Below are positions 1-6,758 of a stretch of DNA of 17,376 bases, one piece after another. Numbering within the stretch: position 1 is the stretch's first letter; each line of letters opens with the position of its first letter. The translations under genes and the position numbers were made by a program. The notes beneath the pieces were generated by a model. That model did not search any database. It saw only the letters and a program-made list of their open reading frames with translations, and was not told where the DNA came from. This DNA is from Bacteroidales bacterium UBA1715 (lineage in GTDB: Bacteria > Bacteroidota > Bacteroidia > Bacteroidales > UBA1715). The DNA is taken from assembly GCA_002317135.1 (NCBI GenBank), contig DCIX01000002.1:1-17376 (forward strand). The letters are read 5' to 3'.

Positions 1-104
1 TGAAGAATCGGCTACAATCCTTACAAAACCAACGTTGTAATCCTCTTTGAACACCTTTCTTGATTACATTTTGCCCCTTACAATAAAAGCAGATTTTTAC
101 TCAT
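1..104 (-). pseudogene. IS transposase, N-terminal zinc ribbon (partial, frame broken near start)
   Basis: Read on the minus strand, positions 93 to 1 encode a zinc-ribbon start typical of insertion-sequence transposases (IS1-type or the zinc-binding variant of IS256-type). It has C-x2-C (CFYC), then NVIKKGVQRGLQRWF, then C-x2-C (CKDC) and SRFF. The gene continues beyond the left edge. In this frame a stop (TGA) lies just upstream and there is no usual start codon. An ATG at 104-102 lies one base out of frame, and losing one A from the A5 tract at 98-94 would give a continuous M-S-K-I-C-F-Y-C start. The copy is therefore either decayed, mis-sequenced in the A tract, or expressed by slippage. 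The zinc ribbon is directly visible; the exact IS family is not settled from 33 residues. Confidence 0.7.
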
Positions 105-166
105 TTTCTTAAAAAATACTGTAAATATATAAAATTCAAGTAATTACAAGGTTTTTAGGTACTTTT
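105..166. other. AT-rich junction between IS and RAYT remnant
   Basis: This AT-rich stretch separates the 5' end of the minus-strand transposase from the truncated RAYT gene. It should contain the right end of the insertion sequence, because the RAYT homology begins abruptly around 167-175. No terminal inverted repeat or target duplication can be defined, since the other IS end is outside the window. Confidence 0.4.
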
Positions 167-385
167 TTGACCATTAGACCGGAAAATGTAAATCGTGTTT
201 GGAACGATTTGTCCCATCGTTTCCCGATGGTGAAATTGCATTCGTTTATTGTAATGCCCAATCATATTCACGAAATCGTACAAATCGTAGGGGCGGGGCT
301 CTGCTCCACCCAAAATGATGGTGTAAATAATGAAATATATGGGGGCAGAGCAGAGCCCAGCCCCTACGGTGAACATTGGATATAA
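167..385 (+). pseudogene. REP-associated tyrosine (Y1/HUH) transposase, internal fragment
   Basis: The open frame has a TTG at 167 and a stop at 383-385. It encodes WNDLSHRFPMVKLHSF followed by IVMPNHIHEIV, which is the core of the IS200-like RAYT transposases; H-I-H in MPNHIH is the metal-binding HUH pair. A complete protein would have some 60-70 residues before this block, and downstream the catalytic Tyr helix and the C-terminal region. All of these are absent. After the HUH block the frame enters a GAGLCSTQND-type segment, the translation of an inverted repeat, as is common in RAYT genes of this phylum, and then stops. The N-terminal truncation coincides with the neighbouring IS. I infer a dead remnant of a single-strand transposase that in other genomes acts on REP-like palindromes. 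Confidence 0.75.
286..368. repeat. Inverted repeat (REP-like) inside the RAYT remnant
   Basis: The arms at 286-306 and 348-368 are reverse complements at 20 of 21 positions (one G/T difference), separated by 41 bases. The outer tip reads CGTAGGGGC on the left and GCCCCTACG on the right. The repeat lies within the RAYT reading frame and gives the GAGLCS and EPSPYG residues. Confidence 0.85.
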
Positions 386-386
386 T

Positions 387-412
387 GTGGCCGTATGCGA
401 TAGGTCCGTACG
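387..412 (-). repeat. Degenerate copy of the CGTAGGGGC palindrome
   Basis: Positions 387-412 match the reverse complement of the element at 4142-4167 at 20 of 26 positions without gaps, including the central CGTATGC and the TACG tip. It begins just after the RAYT remnant ends and lies downstream of the minus-strand leucine-rich-repeat gene. Interpreted as an old, decayed copy of the same dispersed repeat. Confidence 0.6.
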
Positions 413-434
413 AACGCAATCATTCATTAATCAT

Positions 435-1721
435 TCAATTTGCCACATCTATAATAATCAATGGTGATCGTCTTTTTAATGCTTCTAATTCTGCTGGTTG
501 AATGTGTTCGTTAATGATTATGCTTTTAATTTTCTTGGCAGAATAAAAAGGTGTTAGGTCGGAAATCATAGTGTGGCCAATGTTAATCTTTGTAAGATTA
601 ATGCATTGATCCATACCTGCGATTGATGATAGTGGTGTGTTGGAGCAATCAAAGTCTATTAGTGCTGTACAGCCTGAAAGGGCAGAAACATCTGTAATGT
701 TTGAATGGGAAATATTGAGACGTTTTAACTTTGTCATGTTATGGAGAAAGTTTATGCTGTCTACTTGGGTATATGAAACATCCAATCGTTCCAATTCGAT
801 GCTTTGTGCCAATTCAGAAATAGAAGAAACTTCTGTGTGAGATAGACGCAAGTCTTTTATATATAATTTATTAACTAAAAATTTTACATTCTTTGCAGAA
901 CTATTTGAGATATCTACTTTCTTTAGCTTTTGGCAACGAATAAGCATATCGAAGTTCCCAATGTTTGTACATCCAACAGCGTAAAATTCCTGTAATTTCC
1001 CCGTACTTCCGTATAAAAAGCCCAATGATTTAAGATTTTCACAATAGGAAACATCCACTTTTGTAAGTGTGCTTACATCGGAAAATACATCAAGATTGTC
1101 GGCTGTTGCTTGTGGGTTATAGGAAACATCGAGTGTAGTAAGTTGGTTTAATTTTCTTAACGTGTCGTAGTTTGTGAATGTGTGGTTTGTTCCTGATAGA
1201 GTAAGCTTTTTTAAACCTTTTATTTGTGAAAGAAACCCTAACGATGCAAGTTGTGTGTTCACAAATGAGACACTTTCCAATTCTGTTAGTGTAGAAATTA
1301 CTTCGGTATCGGTTACTCTTTTCCCAAGAATGTGGATTTCTTTTAGTGAGGTAAGTTCTGCAAGCGATGCCAACGAAACACTGTCGTCGGTTGGATGTGA
1401 CCCATTGTCGATTTTAAGATATTCAAGATCTTTTAATTTTTTGAGAGACGACCAATCCGTAATGTCGGTTGTTTTTTCTATGCTAAATTTCTGTATCCAC
1501 TTCAGTTTTGCACAAATGTTGTCGAAATCCGATTGTGATGTTTCAGCACCAAGTTGTACCAATCGTTTTTCTTTCCCGTCTATTTTATTTATTTCCGATA
1601 GAACCGAGGCACTTGCATCGTAAATGCGTATTCCTGCAGAAGAAAGTGCGTATCCATTATATTGCGCTACAGAATAAAGGGAAATAATGATGCAGTTTAT
1701 GAGTAAAATTATTTGTTTCAT
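435..1721 (-). CDS. Secreted leucine-rich-repeat protein
   Basis: The 428-residue product starts with a signal peptide (MKQIILLINCIIISLYSVAQ). A short region follows (about residues 20-90), then some twelve LRR units of 21-23 residues of the internalin/LRR_4 type, such as LERLDVSYTQVDSINFL and LKRLNISHSNITDVSAL. The LRR stack runs almost to the C-terminus. No LPXTG motif, membrane anchor, Por-type sorting domain or enzymatic domain is visible. It is thus predicted to be exported to the periplasm or surface and to bind a protein or glycan, but the partner is unknown. Start choice: ATG at 1721-1719 is preferred. A TTG at 1739-1737 would add MKKCFC and has AGGAGA 11 bases upstream, but that TTG is part of a TAnnTTTG match (1744-1737) that could be the promoter. 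The gene is a single transcription unit, divergent from the GH65 gene. Confidence 0.85.
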   Translation of the reverse strand: MKQIILLINCIIISLYSVAQYNGYALSSAGIRIYDASASVLSEINKIDGKEKRLVQLGAETSQSDFDNICAKLKWIQKFSIEKTTDITDWSSLKKLKDLEYLKIDNGSHPTDDSVSLASLAELTSLKEIHILGKRVTDTEVISTLTELESVSFVNTQLASLGFLSQIKGLKKLTLSGTNHTFTNYDTLRKLNQLTTLDVSYNPQATADNLDVFSDVSTLTKVDVSYCENLKSLGFLYGSTGKLQEFYAVGCTNIGNFDMLIRCQKLKKVDISNSSAKNVKFLVNKLYIKDLRLSHTEVSSISELAQSIELERLDVSYTQVDSINFLHNMTKLKRLNISHSNITDVSALSGCTALIDFDCSNTPLSSIAGMDQCINLTKINIGHTMISDLTPFYSAKKIKSIIINEHIQPAELEALKRRSPLIIIDVAN

Positions 1722-1736
1722 ACAAAAACATTTTTT

Positions 1737-1744
1737 CAAATGTA
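1737..1744 (-). promoter_or_regulatory. Possible -7 box (TACATTTG) for the LRR gene
   Basis: On the minus strand TACATTTG matches the Bacteroidota -7 consensus TAnnTTTG exactly and lies 15 bases before the ATG at 1721. No good -33 TTTG was found at normal distance, so this is tentative. The same bases contain the alternative TTG start, so the two readings compete. Confidence 0.35.
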
Positions 1745-1809
1745 CGTATTTCTCCTAAAAAAAAGAATTATTAGTTGCAAACTTCCGTTATGTAGTTGCC
1801 GAAAACGTG

Positions 1810-1817
1810 TATTTTTG
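1810..1817 (+). promoter_or_regulatory. Possible -7 box (TATTTTTG) for the GH65 gene
   Basis: An exact TAnnTTTG match 17 bases before the ATG at 1835. The region 19 bases upstream reads TTA rather than TTG, so the -33 element is weak. If used, the leader would be about 10 bases long, and the upstream TTG at 1796 could not be the start. Confidence 0.4.
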
Positions 1818-1834
1818 CTATAAAATTTACGGAT

Positions 1835-4138
1835 ATGTTTGTAGAAAACGAGTGGAAGATTATAGAAGACAGTTTTGATGCCAATCGTCATCAAATGGCG
1901 GAAAGTATTTTCAGTATTGGCAATGGTCACATGGGACAGCGCGCCAATTTTGAGGAGGCGTATTCTGGAAAAACATTGCCTGGAAACTATATTGGCGGTG
2001 TGTTTTTCCCAGATAAGACCCGTGTTGGTTGGTGGAAAAATGGATATCCTGATTATTTCGCAAAAGTTGTAAATGCTCCAACTTGGATAGGAATTCATTC
2101 GTGGATAGATGGTGAATTGTTGGATTTGGCGAATGTTACGATTCTTTCGTTTGAACGTGTGTTGAATATGAAAGAAGGAACATTGTCGAAGACATGCGTT
2201 GTTGAAATGAAAAATGGTGCTCAAGTAGAAATAAAAAGCACTCGTTTCATTAGCATGACAGAATCCGAAATAGGTGTAATTCACTATGAATTAACTGCTT
2301 TGAATTTTGATTGTACTTTGTGCATGAGTTCATTGATAAAGTCGGATGTGAGAAATCAAGATTCAAATTATGATGAATGTTTTTGGCAATCAATAGCGCA
2401 AATCAATACAGAAAAAGAATGTGTTGCTGTCGATAAAACTATTCCAAATCCATTTGGTGTTCCGCAGTTTTCAGTTGCCACCGCTATGAAGAATGTCTTT
2501 TCTCGAGATATTATAACCGTTCATAAAACCGAAGGAGGCATTTTGTCGGAAATCGCAGGAATGAAGATGAGAAAAGGCGAACCTGTAACACTTGATAAAT
2601 ATGCAGCACAAGTTTCTACGCTCAATTATGAAGAACAAGAGTTGGCTCAAATAGCTTTGCAAAGAGCGGAAGATGCTGCCAAAAAAGGCTATGAATCTCT
2701 TTTGAAGTCACATAAGAAAGTATGGGCTGAAAAATGGAAACAAAGTGATATTGTTATAAAAGGCGATGTAAAGGCACAACAAGGTATTCGTTTCAATATC
2801 TTTCAGTTACAGCAAACATATACAGGAGAAGATAGTCGTTTGAATATTGGTCCAAAAGGATTTACTGGAGAAAAATATGGTGGTGTAACATATTGGGATA
2901 CAGAGGCATTTTGCTTTCCGTTCTATCTTTCAACATCTCCAGAAACAGTTTCAAGAAATTTGTTATTGTATCGCTACAAACAATTAGATAGAGCAATTGC
3001 AAATGCTGAAAAATTAGGATTTACTCGTGGGGCAGCATTGTATCCAATGGTTACAATGACAGGTGATGAATGTCATAATGAGTGGGAAATTACATTTGAA
3101 GAAATACATAGAAATGGTGCCATTGCCCACGCAATCTACGATTATGTGACATATACTGGTGACAGAACCTATCTTGTTGAATATGGTTTGGAAGTTTTGA
3201 TTGGTATTTCCCGTTTTTGGGCACAACGCGTTACGTTGTCACCGACAAAACGCAAGTATATGATTTTGGGTGTTACTGGTCCTAATGAATATGAAAATAA
3301 TGTTTCAAATAACTGGTATACAAATTATTACGCTCGTTGGTGCTTGCGTTATACATTAGAGATAATAACTTGGACTAAACGTGTTGCCAGTGAAAAATAT
3401 GCTGAGTTACAAAAGAAAATTTCGTTTGACGAACGCGAAATCGGACTTTGGTCGGATATTGTGAACAATATGTATTTACCACACGATGATAAATATGGTA
3501 TTATCTTGCAACAAGATGGTTATTTAGATAAAGAACCTGTTACTGTTGCAGACTTGCCTGCCGACCAGCGACCAATCAATCAACATTGGTCATGGGATAG
3601 AATTCTTCGTTCCCCATACATTAAACAAGCCGATGTTGTACAAGGTTTGTATGTGTTCGAAGATGAATTTGAGTTAGAAACAATTCAAAAGAACTTCAAT
3701 TTCTACGAAGCCCGTTGTGTACATGAATCTTCGCTTTCTCCTTGTATTCACTCGGTAGTTGCTTCAAAAATTGGTAATGAGGAAAAAGCATACGAATTGT
3801 ATTTACGCACGGCTCGTTTGGATTTGGATGACTATAATAAAGAAGCACACGAAGGCTTGCATATTACGAGTATGTCGGGTTCGTGGTTGGCAATTGTCAA
3901 AGGATTTGCAGGAATGCGTGTGGCAAACAACTCGCTTCATTTTAGTCCATATATTCCAAAAGAATGGAATTCTTATTCGTTTTCAATAAATTATCGAGGT
4001 GCAGTTCTTACGGTAACAGTTTCAAAGAAGAATGTCACTATGTCTTTGACAACAGGAACAATTCCAAGTATTCAAGTTTATGGAACTGAATATAAATTGA
4101 ATACAGGAGATAATATTGAGATTGAATTAAAGAAATAA
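1835..4138 (+). CDS. Glycoside hydrolase family 65 phosphorylase, probably maltose phosphorylase
   Basis: The 767-residue product has the normal length and layout of GH65: an N-terminal beta-sandwich (about residues 10-270), a helical linker, an (alpha/alpha)6 catalytic barrel (about 320-690) and a small C-terminal domain. The general acid is Glu485 in VTGPNEYENNVSNN. The phosphate-site KQ pair of the family is K597-Q598 in SPYIKQADVVQG. The stretch VHESSLSPCIHS...TARLDLDDYNKEAHEGLHITSMSGSW is closest, from memory, to maltose phosphorylases, which convert maltose plus phosphate to glucose and beta-glucose-1-phosphate; trehalose or kojibiose phosphorylase remains possible. There is no signal peptide, so it should be cytoplasmic. 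The partner usually found beside it, beta-phosphoglucomutase, is absent here, as are SusC/D genes. Start at ATG 1835; a TTG at 1796 would add 13 residues but overlaps the putative promoter. Confidence 0.9.
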   Translation: MFVENEWKIIEDSFDANRHQMAESIFSIGNGHMGQRANFEEAYSGKTLPGNYIGGVFFPDKTRVGWWKNGYPDYFAKVVNAPTWIGIHSWIDGELLDLANVTILSFERVLNMKEGTLSKTCVVEMKNGAQVEIKSTRFISMTESEIGVIHYELTALNFDCTLCMSSLIKSDVRNQDSNYDECFWQSIAQINTEKECVAVDKTIPNPFGVPQFSVATAMKNVFSRDIITVHKTEGGILSEIAGMKMRKGEPVTLDKYAAQVSTLNYEEQELAQIALQRAEDAAKKGYESLLKSHKKVWAEKWKQSDIVIKGDVKAQQGIRFNIFQLQQTYTGEDSRLNIGPKGFTGEKYGGVTYWDTEAFCFPFYLSTSPETVSRNLLLYRYKQLDRAIANAEKLGFTRGAALYPMVTMTGDECHNEWEITFEEIHRNGAIAHAIYDYVTYTGDRTYLVEYGLEVLIGISRFWAQRVTLSPTKRKYMILGVTGPNEYENNVSNNWYTNYYARWCLRYTLEIITWTKRVASEKYAELQKKISFDEREIGLWSDIVNNMYLPHDDKYGIILQQDGYLDKEPVTVADLPADQRPINQHWSWDRILRSPYIKQADVVQGLYVFEDEFELETIQKNFNFYEARCVHESSLSPCIHSVVASKIGNEEKAYELYLRTARLDLDDYNKEAHEGLHITSMSGSWLAIVKGFAGMRVANNSLHFSPYIPKEWNSYSFSINYRGAVLTVTVSKKNVTMSLTTGTIPSIQVYGTEYKLNTGDNIEIELKK

Positions 4139-4141
4139 TAT

Positions 4142-4167
4142 CGTAGGGGCGTATTGCATACGTCCCC
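4142..4167 (+). repeat. Intergenic palindrome of the CGTAGGGGC family
   Basis: Begins three bases after the GH65 stop codon. GGGGCGTAT (4146-4154) pairs with ATACGTCCCC (4158-4167) with one bulged base and a TGC loop, preceded by the tip CGTA. It shares CGTAGGGGC with the inverted repeat in the RAYT remnant. The 43-base gap between the GH65 gene and the patatin gene consists mostly of this element, so it could act as an mRNA hairpin between the two genes. Confidence 0.75.
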
Positions 4168-4181
4168 AATTTCTGAACATT

Positions 4182-5051
4182 ATGAAATTATACAATTCAA
4201 TAGGTTTGGTTTTGGAAGGTGGAGGAATGCGTGGTGCATACACGGCAGGCATACTGGATGTTTTTCATGATAATGGTCTTCGTTTTGGTGGAAATGTTGG
4301 TACTTCTGCTGGAGCAACGCATCTCTGTAATTTTATTGCAGAACAAAAAGGACGAAATCTACGAATTGATACGGTACATAGTAAGAATCCAAATTACAAA
4401 AGTTGGGGAAGTTTAATTCGTACAGGAAATTATTTTAATGTTGATTTCTGTTATAGGGTGCTTCCATACGAATTAGATCCATTTGATTTCAAAACATTTT
4501 ATAAACATGCTCTCGAGACTGAAATATATGCTTGTGTAACAAATGTTGAGACAGGTTTGGCAGAATACAAACGATTGATGGACATAGATCTTGACGGAGA
4601 AATTAAATATGTTCAAGCGTCAGCATCGTTGCCTCTTTGTGCAAAAATTGTGGAGGTTGATGGCAAGAAATTCCTTGACGGAGGTGTAGCCGATAGTATT
4701 CCGTTTGCGTTTCTTGACAAAAAAGGCTTCAAAAAACAAGTTGTCGTTTTGACGCGTCCACAAGGGTATCAGAAAGAAAAAAATCCACTGATTCCGTTAA
4801 TGAAAATTGTATATCGAAACTATCCCAAATTCGTAGAGGCTGTGGCAAATCGTCATATTATATATAATGAAAGCTTGAAACAACTCGAATCTTGGGAGCA
4901 ACAAGGAAAGACATTTGTGTTCCGTCCAAGTGTGGATATGAAGATTGACCGTTTAGAAACGAATACCGATAAACTTGTTGAACTATATAAATTAGGCGTA
5001 CGAGATGCAGAAGCAAATATGCCTGCATTATTAGATTTTCTAGAAAAATAG
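4182..5051 (+). CDS. Patatin-like phospholipase
   Basis: The 289-residue protein has all patatin active-site elements. The oxyanion loop is GGGMRG (residues 13-18). The nucleophile elbow is GTSAG, with Ser42. The second catalytic residue is Asp166 in LDGGVADS. It resembles the short bacterial YjjU/RssA-like patatins (around 280-300 residues) that hydrolyse acyl esters of lipids. No signal peptide or membrane segment is seen, so it is probably cytoplasmic or loosely membrane-associated. It lies 43 bases after the GH65 gene on the same strand, with a palindromic repeat between, and ends two bases before the convergent lrgB stop codon. Substrate and physiological role cannot be inferred from the sequence. 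Confidence 0.92.
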   Translation: MKLYNSIGLVLEGGGMRGAYTAGILDVFHDNGLRFGGNVGTSAGATHLCNFIAEQKGRNLRIDTVHSKNPNYKSWGSLIRTGNYFNVDFCYRVLPYELDPFDFKTFYKHALETEIYACVTNVETGLAEYKRLMDIDLDGEIKYVQASASLPLCAKIVEVDGKKFLDGGVADSIPFAFLDKKGFKKQVVVLTRPQGYQKEKNPLIPLMKIVYRNYPKFVEAVANRHIIYNESLKQLESWEQQGKTFVFRPSVDMKIDRLETNTDKLVELYKLGVRDAEANMPALLDFLEK

Positions 5052-5053
5052 TT

Positions 5054-5743
5054 CTACAATACTGCTTCAATTATTGGGATAACGATAGTTGTAGAAACTC
5101 CCATTAGACCAATAGCCATACCAGAAATAGCACCTTCGATAGGTCCCATTTTTATTGCTGTTGAAGTTCCCACACCGTGAGAGGCTGCTCCCATAGCAAG
5201 TCCTTTTGCTACAGGACTTTTTACACGAAGAACCGATAAAAACCAAGGACCGATAATGCTTCCAAAAATGCCACAGGTAGCAACAGAAACGGCAGTTAGT
5301 GCTAATATTCCGCCAGAACGTTCCGAAATACCTAATGCAATCGGCATAGTTACCGATTTAGGTTCCATGGAAACCATTAGTTGCGTAGGCACATTGAATG
5401 CATAACAAATACCAACTATGCTGAGAACACCGACAATACTGCCAATAAAAATGGTAATTAAAATCGGAAAAAGATTGCTTTTTATAGATTGCACTTGCTT
5501 GTGCATATTGTATCCTAAAGCAACAACAGTCGGACCAAGAAGAAATGTTATTACATGCGTTTTTTGTTCGTATGTTTCGTAATCAATGTCAAGCAGTAAT
5601 ACAATAGGAATAATAAGTATTAATCCTATCAGAATAGGGCTGGTTATAGGCTTTTTATACTTATTGTTTATTAGTGTGCCAATCCAATAACAAAGAATTG
5701 TTAGGCCGACAATAAATATCTCGCTATTGATTATCTCCTTCAT
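5054..5743 (-). CDS. lrgB: LrgB/CidB-family membrane protein
   Basis: The 229-residue hydrophobic protein has the usual length of LrgB and several membrane segments (around residues 8-25, 33-52, 63-78, 91-115, 145-170, 205-227). The family signatures PKSVTMPIA (128-136) and ASHGVGTSTA (187-196) are present. LrgB works with LrgA in the inner membrane. In Gram-positive bacteria the pair modulates murein hydrolase activity and cell lysis, and related proteins carry small carboxylates such as pyruvate or glycolate. Which role applies here is unknown. Its start lies inside the end of lrgA (20-base overlap), so the two are translationally coupled. No LytS/LytR-type regulator is in the window. Confidence 0.93.
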   Translation of the reverse strand: MKEIINSEIFIVGLTILCYWIGTLINNKYKKPITSPILIGLILIIPIVLLLDIDYETYEQKTHVITFLLGPTVVALGYNMHKQVQSIKSNLFPILITIFIGSIVGVLSIVGICYAFNVPTQLMVSMEPKSVTMPIALGISERSGGILALTAVSVATCGIFGSIIGPWFLSVLRVKSPVAKGLAMGAASHGVGTSTAIKMGPIEGAISGMAIGLMGVSTTIVIPIIEAVL

Positions 5744-6074
5744 CTTTTTTACCTAAAATATCTTGTAATTTACCAACAATAGCCATAACAAGCAATGTGC
5801 TTACAATAATTGCCAAAATAATAGTAAGGATATGGTTTCCTAGTAGTTCGTATGCTGCAATAAGTCCTACAGCAGGAGGTAGGAACATGAGTGTCATATT
5901 TTGTGTAAGAAAATCACAAATCGGTTTTACAGTTTCCTCTTTTACTAAATGTAATTGTAAAGCAAAGAAAAAAAGCACCATGCCAATTACATTCCCAGGA
6001 ATTACCTTATGCATAAGCAAACTAATTCCTTCGCCAACGGCAAGATAGAATAGAATAACAAGAACACCTTTCAT
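5724..6074 (-). CDS. lrgA: LrgA/CidA-family holin-like protein
   Basis: The 116-residue protein has four predicted membrane helices and the conserved blocks IPGNVIGMVLFFFAL (25-39) and LTQNMTLMFLPPAVGLI (56-72) of the CidA/LrgA family. Its polar C-terminus (KLQDILGKKDEGDNQ) should face the cytoplasm. It is the partner of LrgB, encoded immediately downstream with an overlap of 20 bases. Its ATG (6074-6072) shares one base with the TAA of the upstream acetyltransferase, giving TAATG, so all three genes form one coupled operon. The holin-like label comes from the family, not from direct evidence in this organism. Confidence 0.92.
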   Translation of the reverse strand: MKGVLVILFYLAVGEGISLLMHKVIPGNVIGMVLFFFALQLHLVKEETVKPICDFLTQNMTLMFLPPAVGLIAAYELLGNHILTIILAIIVSTLLVMAIVGKLQDILGKKDEGDNQ

Positions 6075-6574
6075 TATACTTGTTTTTTCATTATATAATC
6101 GTTCATAAAAAAGCCTTCTCCGATAGGAATGTCAACAGTACGGTCGATACTCATTCCCATGTGCTGATAGAATTGTAAGGCTTTGTTGTTTCTGTTTACA
6201 TTTAATTCGACGAAACAATGTTCTGGAGTTGCAGAATGTTGTTTTGCATGTTCGAAGATTTTGGTTATCAATATTTTGCCTAAACCAGTACCCTGTTTTT
6301 TCGGCTCTACATATAGTTTTTGTAAGTGGAAGATTTCTTCACTTTGTTTTTCTACAGAAACATAGCCACAAGGTTCCCCGTTGTCGTATGCAATATAAAA
6401 AGTCTGTCCTTCGTCAAGTTGTTGTGTAAGAGATTCATTTGAATACATCATCTCGAACATATAATCCAATTGATGTTCCGACAAAATAGAACCGTATGTG
6501 ATATTCCATGTTTTTCCAGCTATGCTTTGGATAACGGGAATGTCTTTTTTTGATGCGATTTGTAATTCTATCAT
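6074..6574 (-). CDS. GNAT-family N-acetyltransferase
   Basis: The 166-residue protein matches the GNAT fold. LQKLYVEPKKQGTGLGKILI (84-103) holds beta-4 and the acetyl-CoA pyrophosphate loop, with Q94-x-x-G97-x-G99. FVELNVNRNNKALQFYQHMGM forms beta-5, the following helix and the conserved Tyr region. The N-terminal IASKKDIPVIQSIAGKTW is typical of the PaiA/RimI-like group, some of which acetylate polyamines or protein N-termini. Substrate unknown; cytoplasmic. It is the first gene of the operon with lrgA and lrgB, with a TAATG stop-start overlap. A well-formed promoter is seen upstream at 6610-6643. Confidence 0.9.
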   Translation of the reverse strand: MIELQIASKKDIPVIQSIAGKTWNITYGSILSEHQLDYMFEMMYSNESLTQQLDEGQTFYIAYDNGEPCGYVSVEKQSEEIFHLQKLYVEPKKQGTGLGKILITKIFEHAKQHSATPEHCFVELNVNRNNKALQFYQHMGMSIDRTVDIPIGEGFFMNDYIMKKQV

Positions 6575-6609
6575 TGTATTTTATCTCTGAATATGTTCTT
6601 TTTGCGACG

Positions 6610-6643
6610 CAAACTTATAGAATTTTCGGAATGGTTTTCCAAA
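6610..6643 (-). promoter_or_regulatory. Predicted promoter of the GNAT-lrgAB operon
   Basis: On the minus strand TTTG (6643-6640) and TAAGTTTG (6617-6610) fit the Bacteroidota -33 and -7 elements with 22 bases between them. Transcription would start near 6602, giving a leader of about 28 bases to the ATG at 6574. The intergenic region of 184 bases also holds the divergent promoter of the next gene. Confidence 0.6.
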
Positions 6644-6702
6644 CACTTATGGATTTTCATTGTTGCTTCGTGTTATTTATGGTTATTAGATGAAATTTTT
6701 CA

Positions 6703-6731
6703 TTGGAAAAATAATCTGTTTGGTATCTTTG
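6703..6731 (+). promoter_or_regulatory. Predicted promoter of the YD-repeat lipoprotein gene
   Basis: TTG (6703-6705) and TATCTTTG (6724-6731) are separated by 18 bases, and the -7 box is an exact TAnnTTTG match. Transcription would start near 6738, about 20 bases before the ATG at 6759. Confidence 0.6.
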
Positions 6732-6758
6732 TAAAAGTCAAACACTAAATCTATACTT

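Noticed and set aside
155..427. A 90-codon minus-strand frame over the RAYT remnant
   Set aside because: Antisense of the RAYT fragment; it stays open because the inverted repeat reads similarly on both strands (GAGLCSAP/GGAEPRPY).
1174..1623. A 149-codon plus-strand frame inside the LRR gene
   Set aside because: It is the antisense of the repetitive LRR coding sequence; periodic repeats keep a shadow frame open.
1736..2284. A 182-codon open frame on the minus strand opposite the start of the GH65 gene
   Set aside because: It lies wholly across the GH65 start and its promoter region, has low-complexity unrecognisable content, and the plus-strand frame is clearly the conserved protein.
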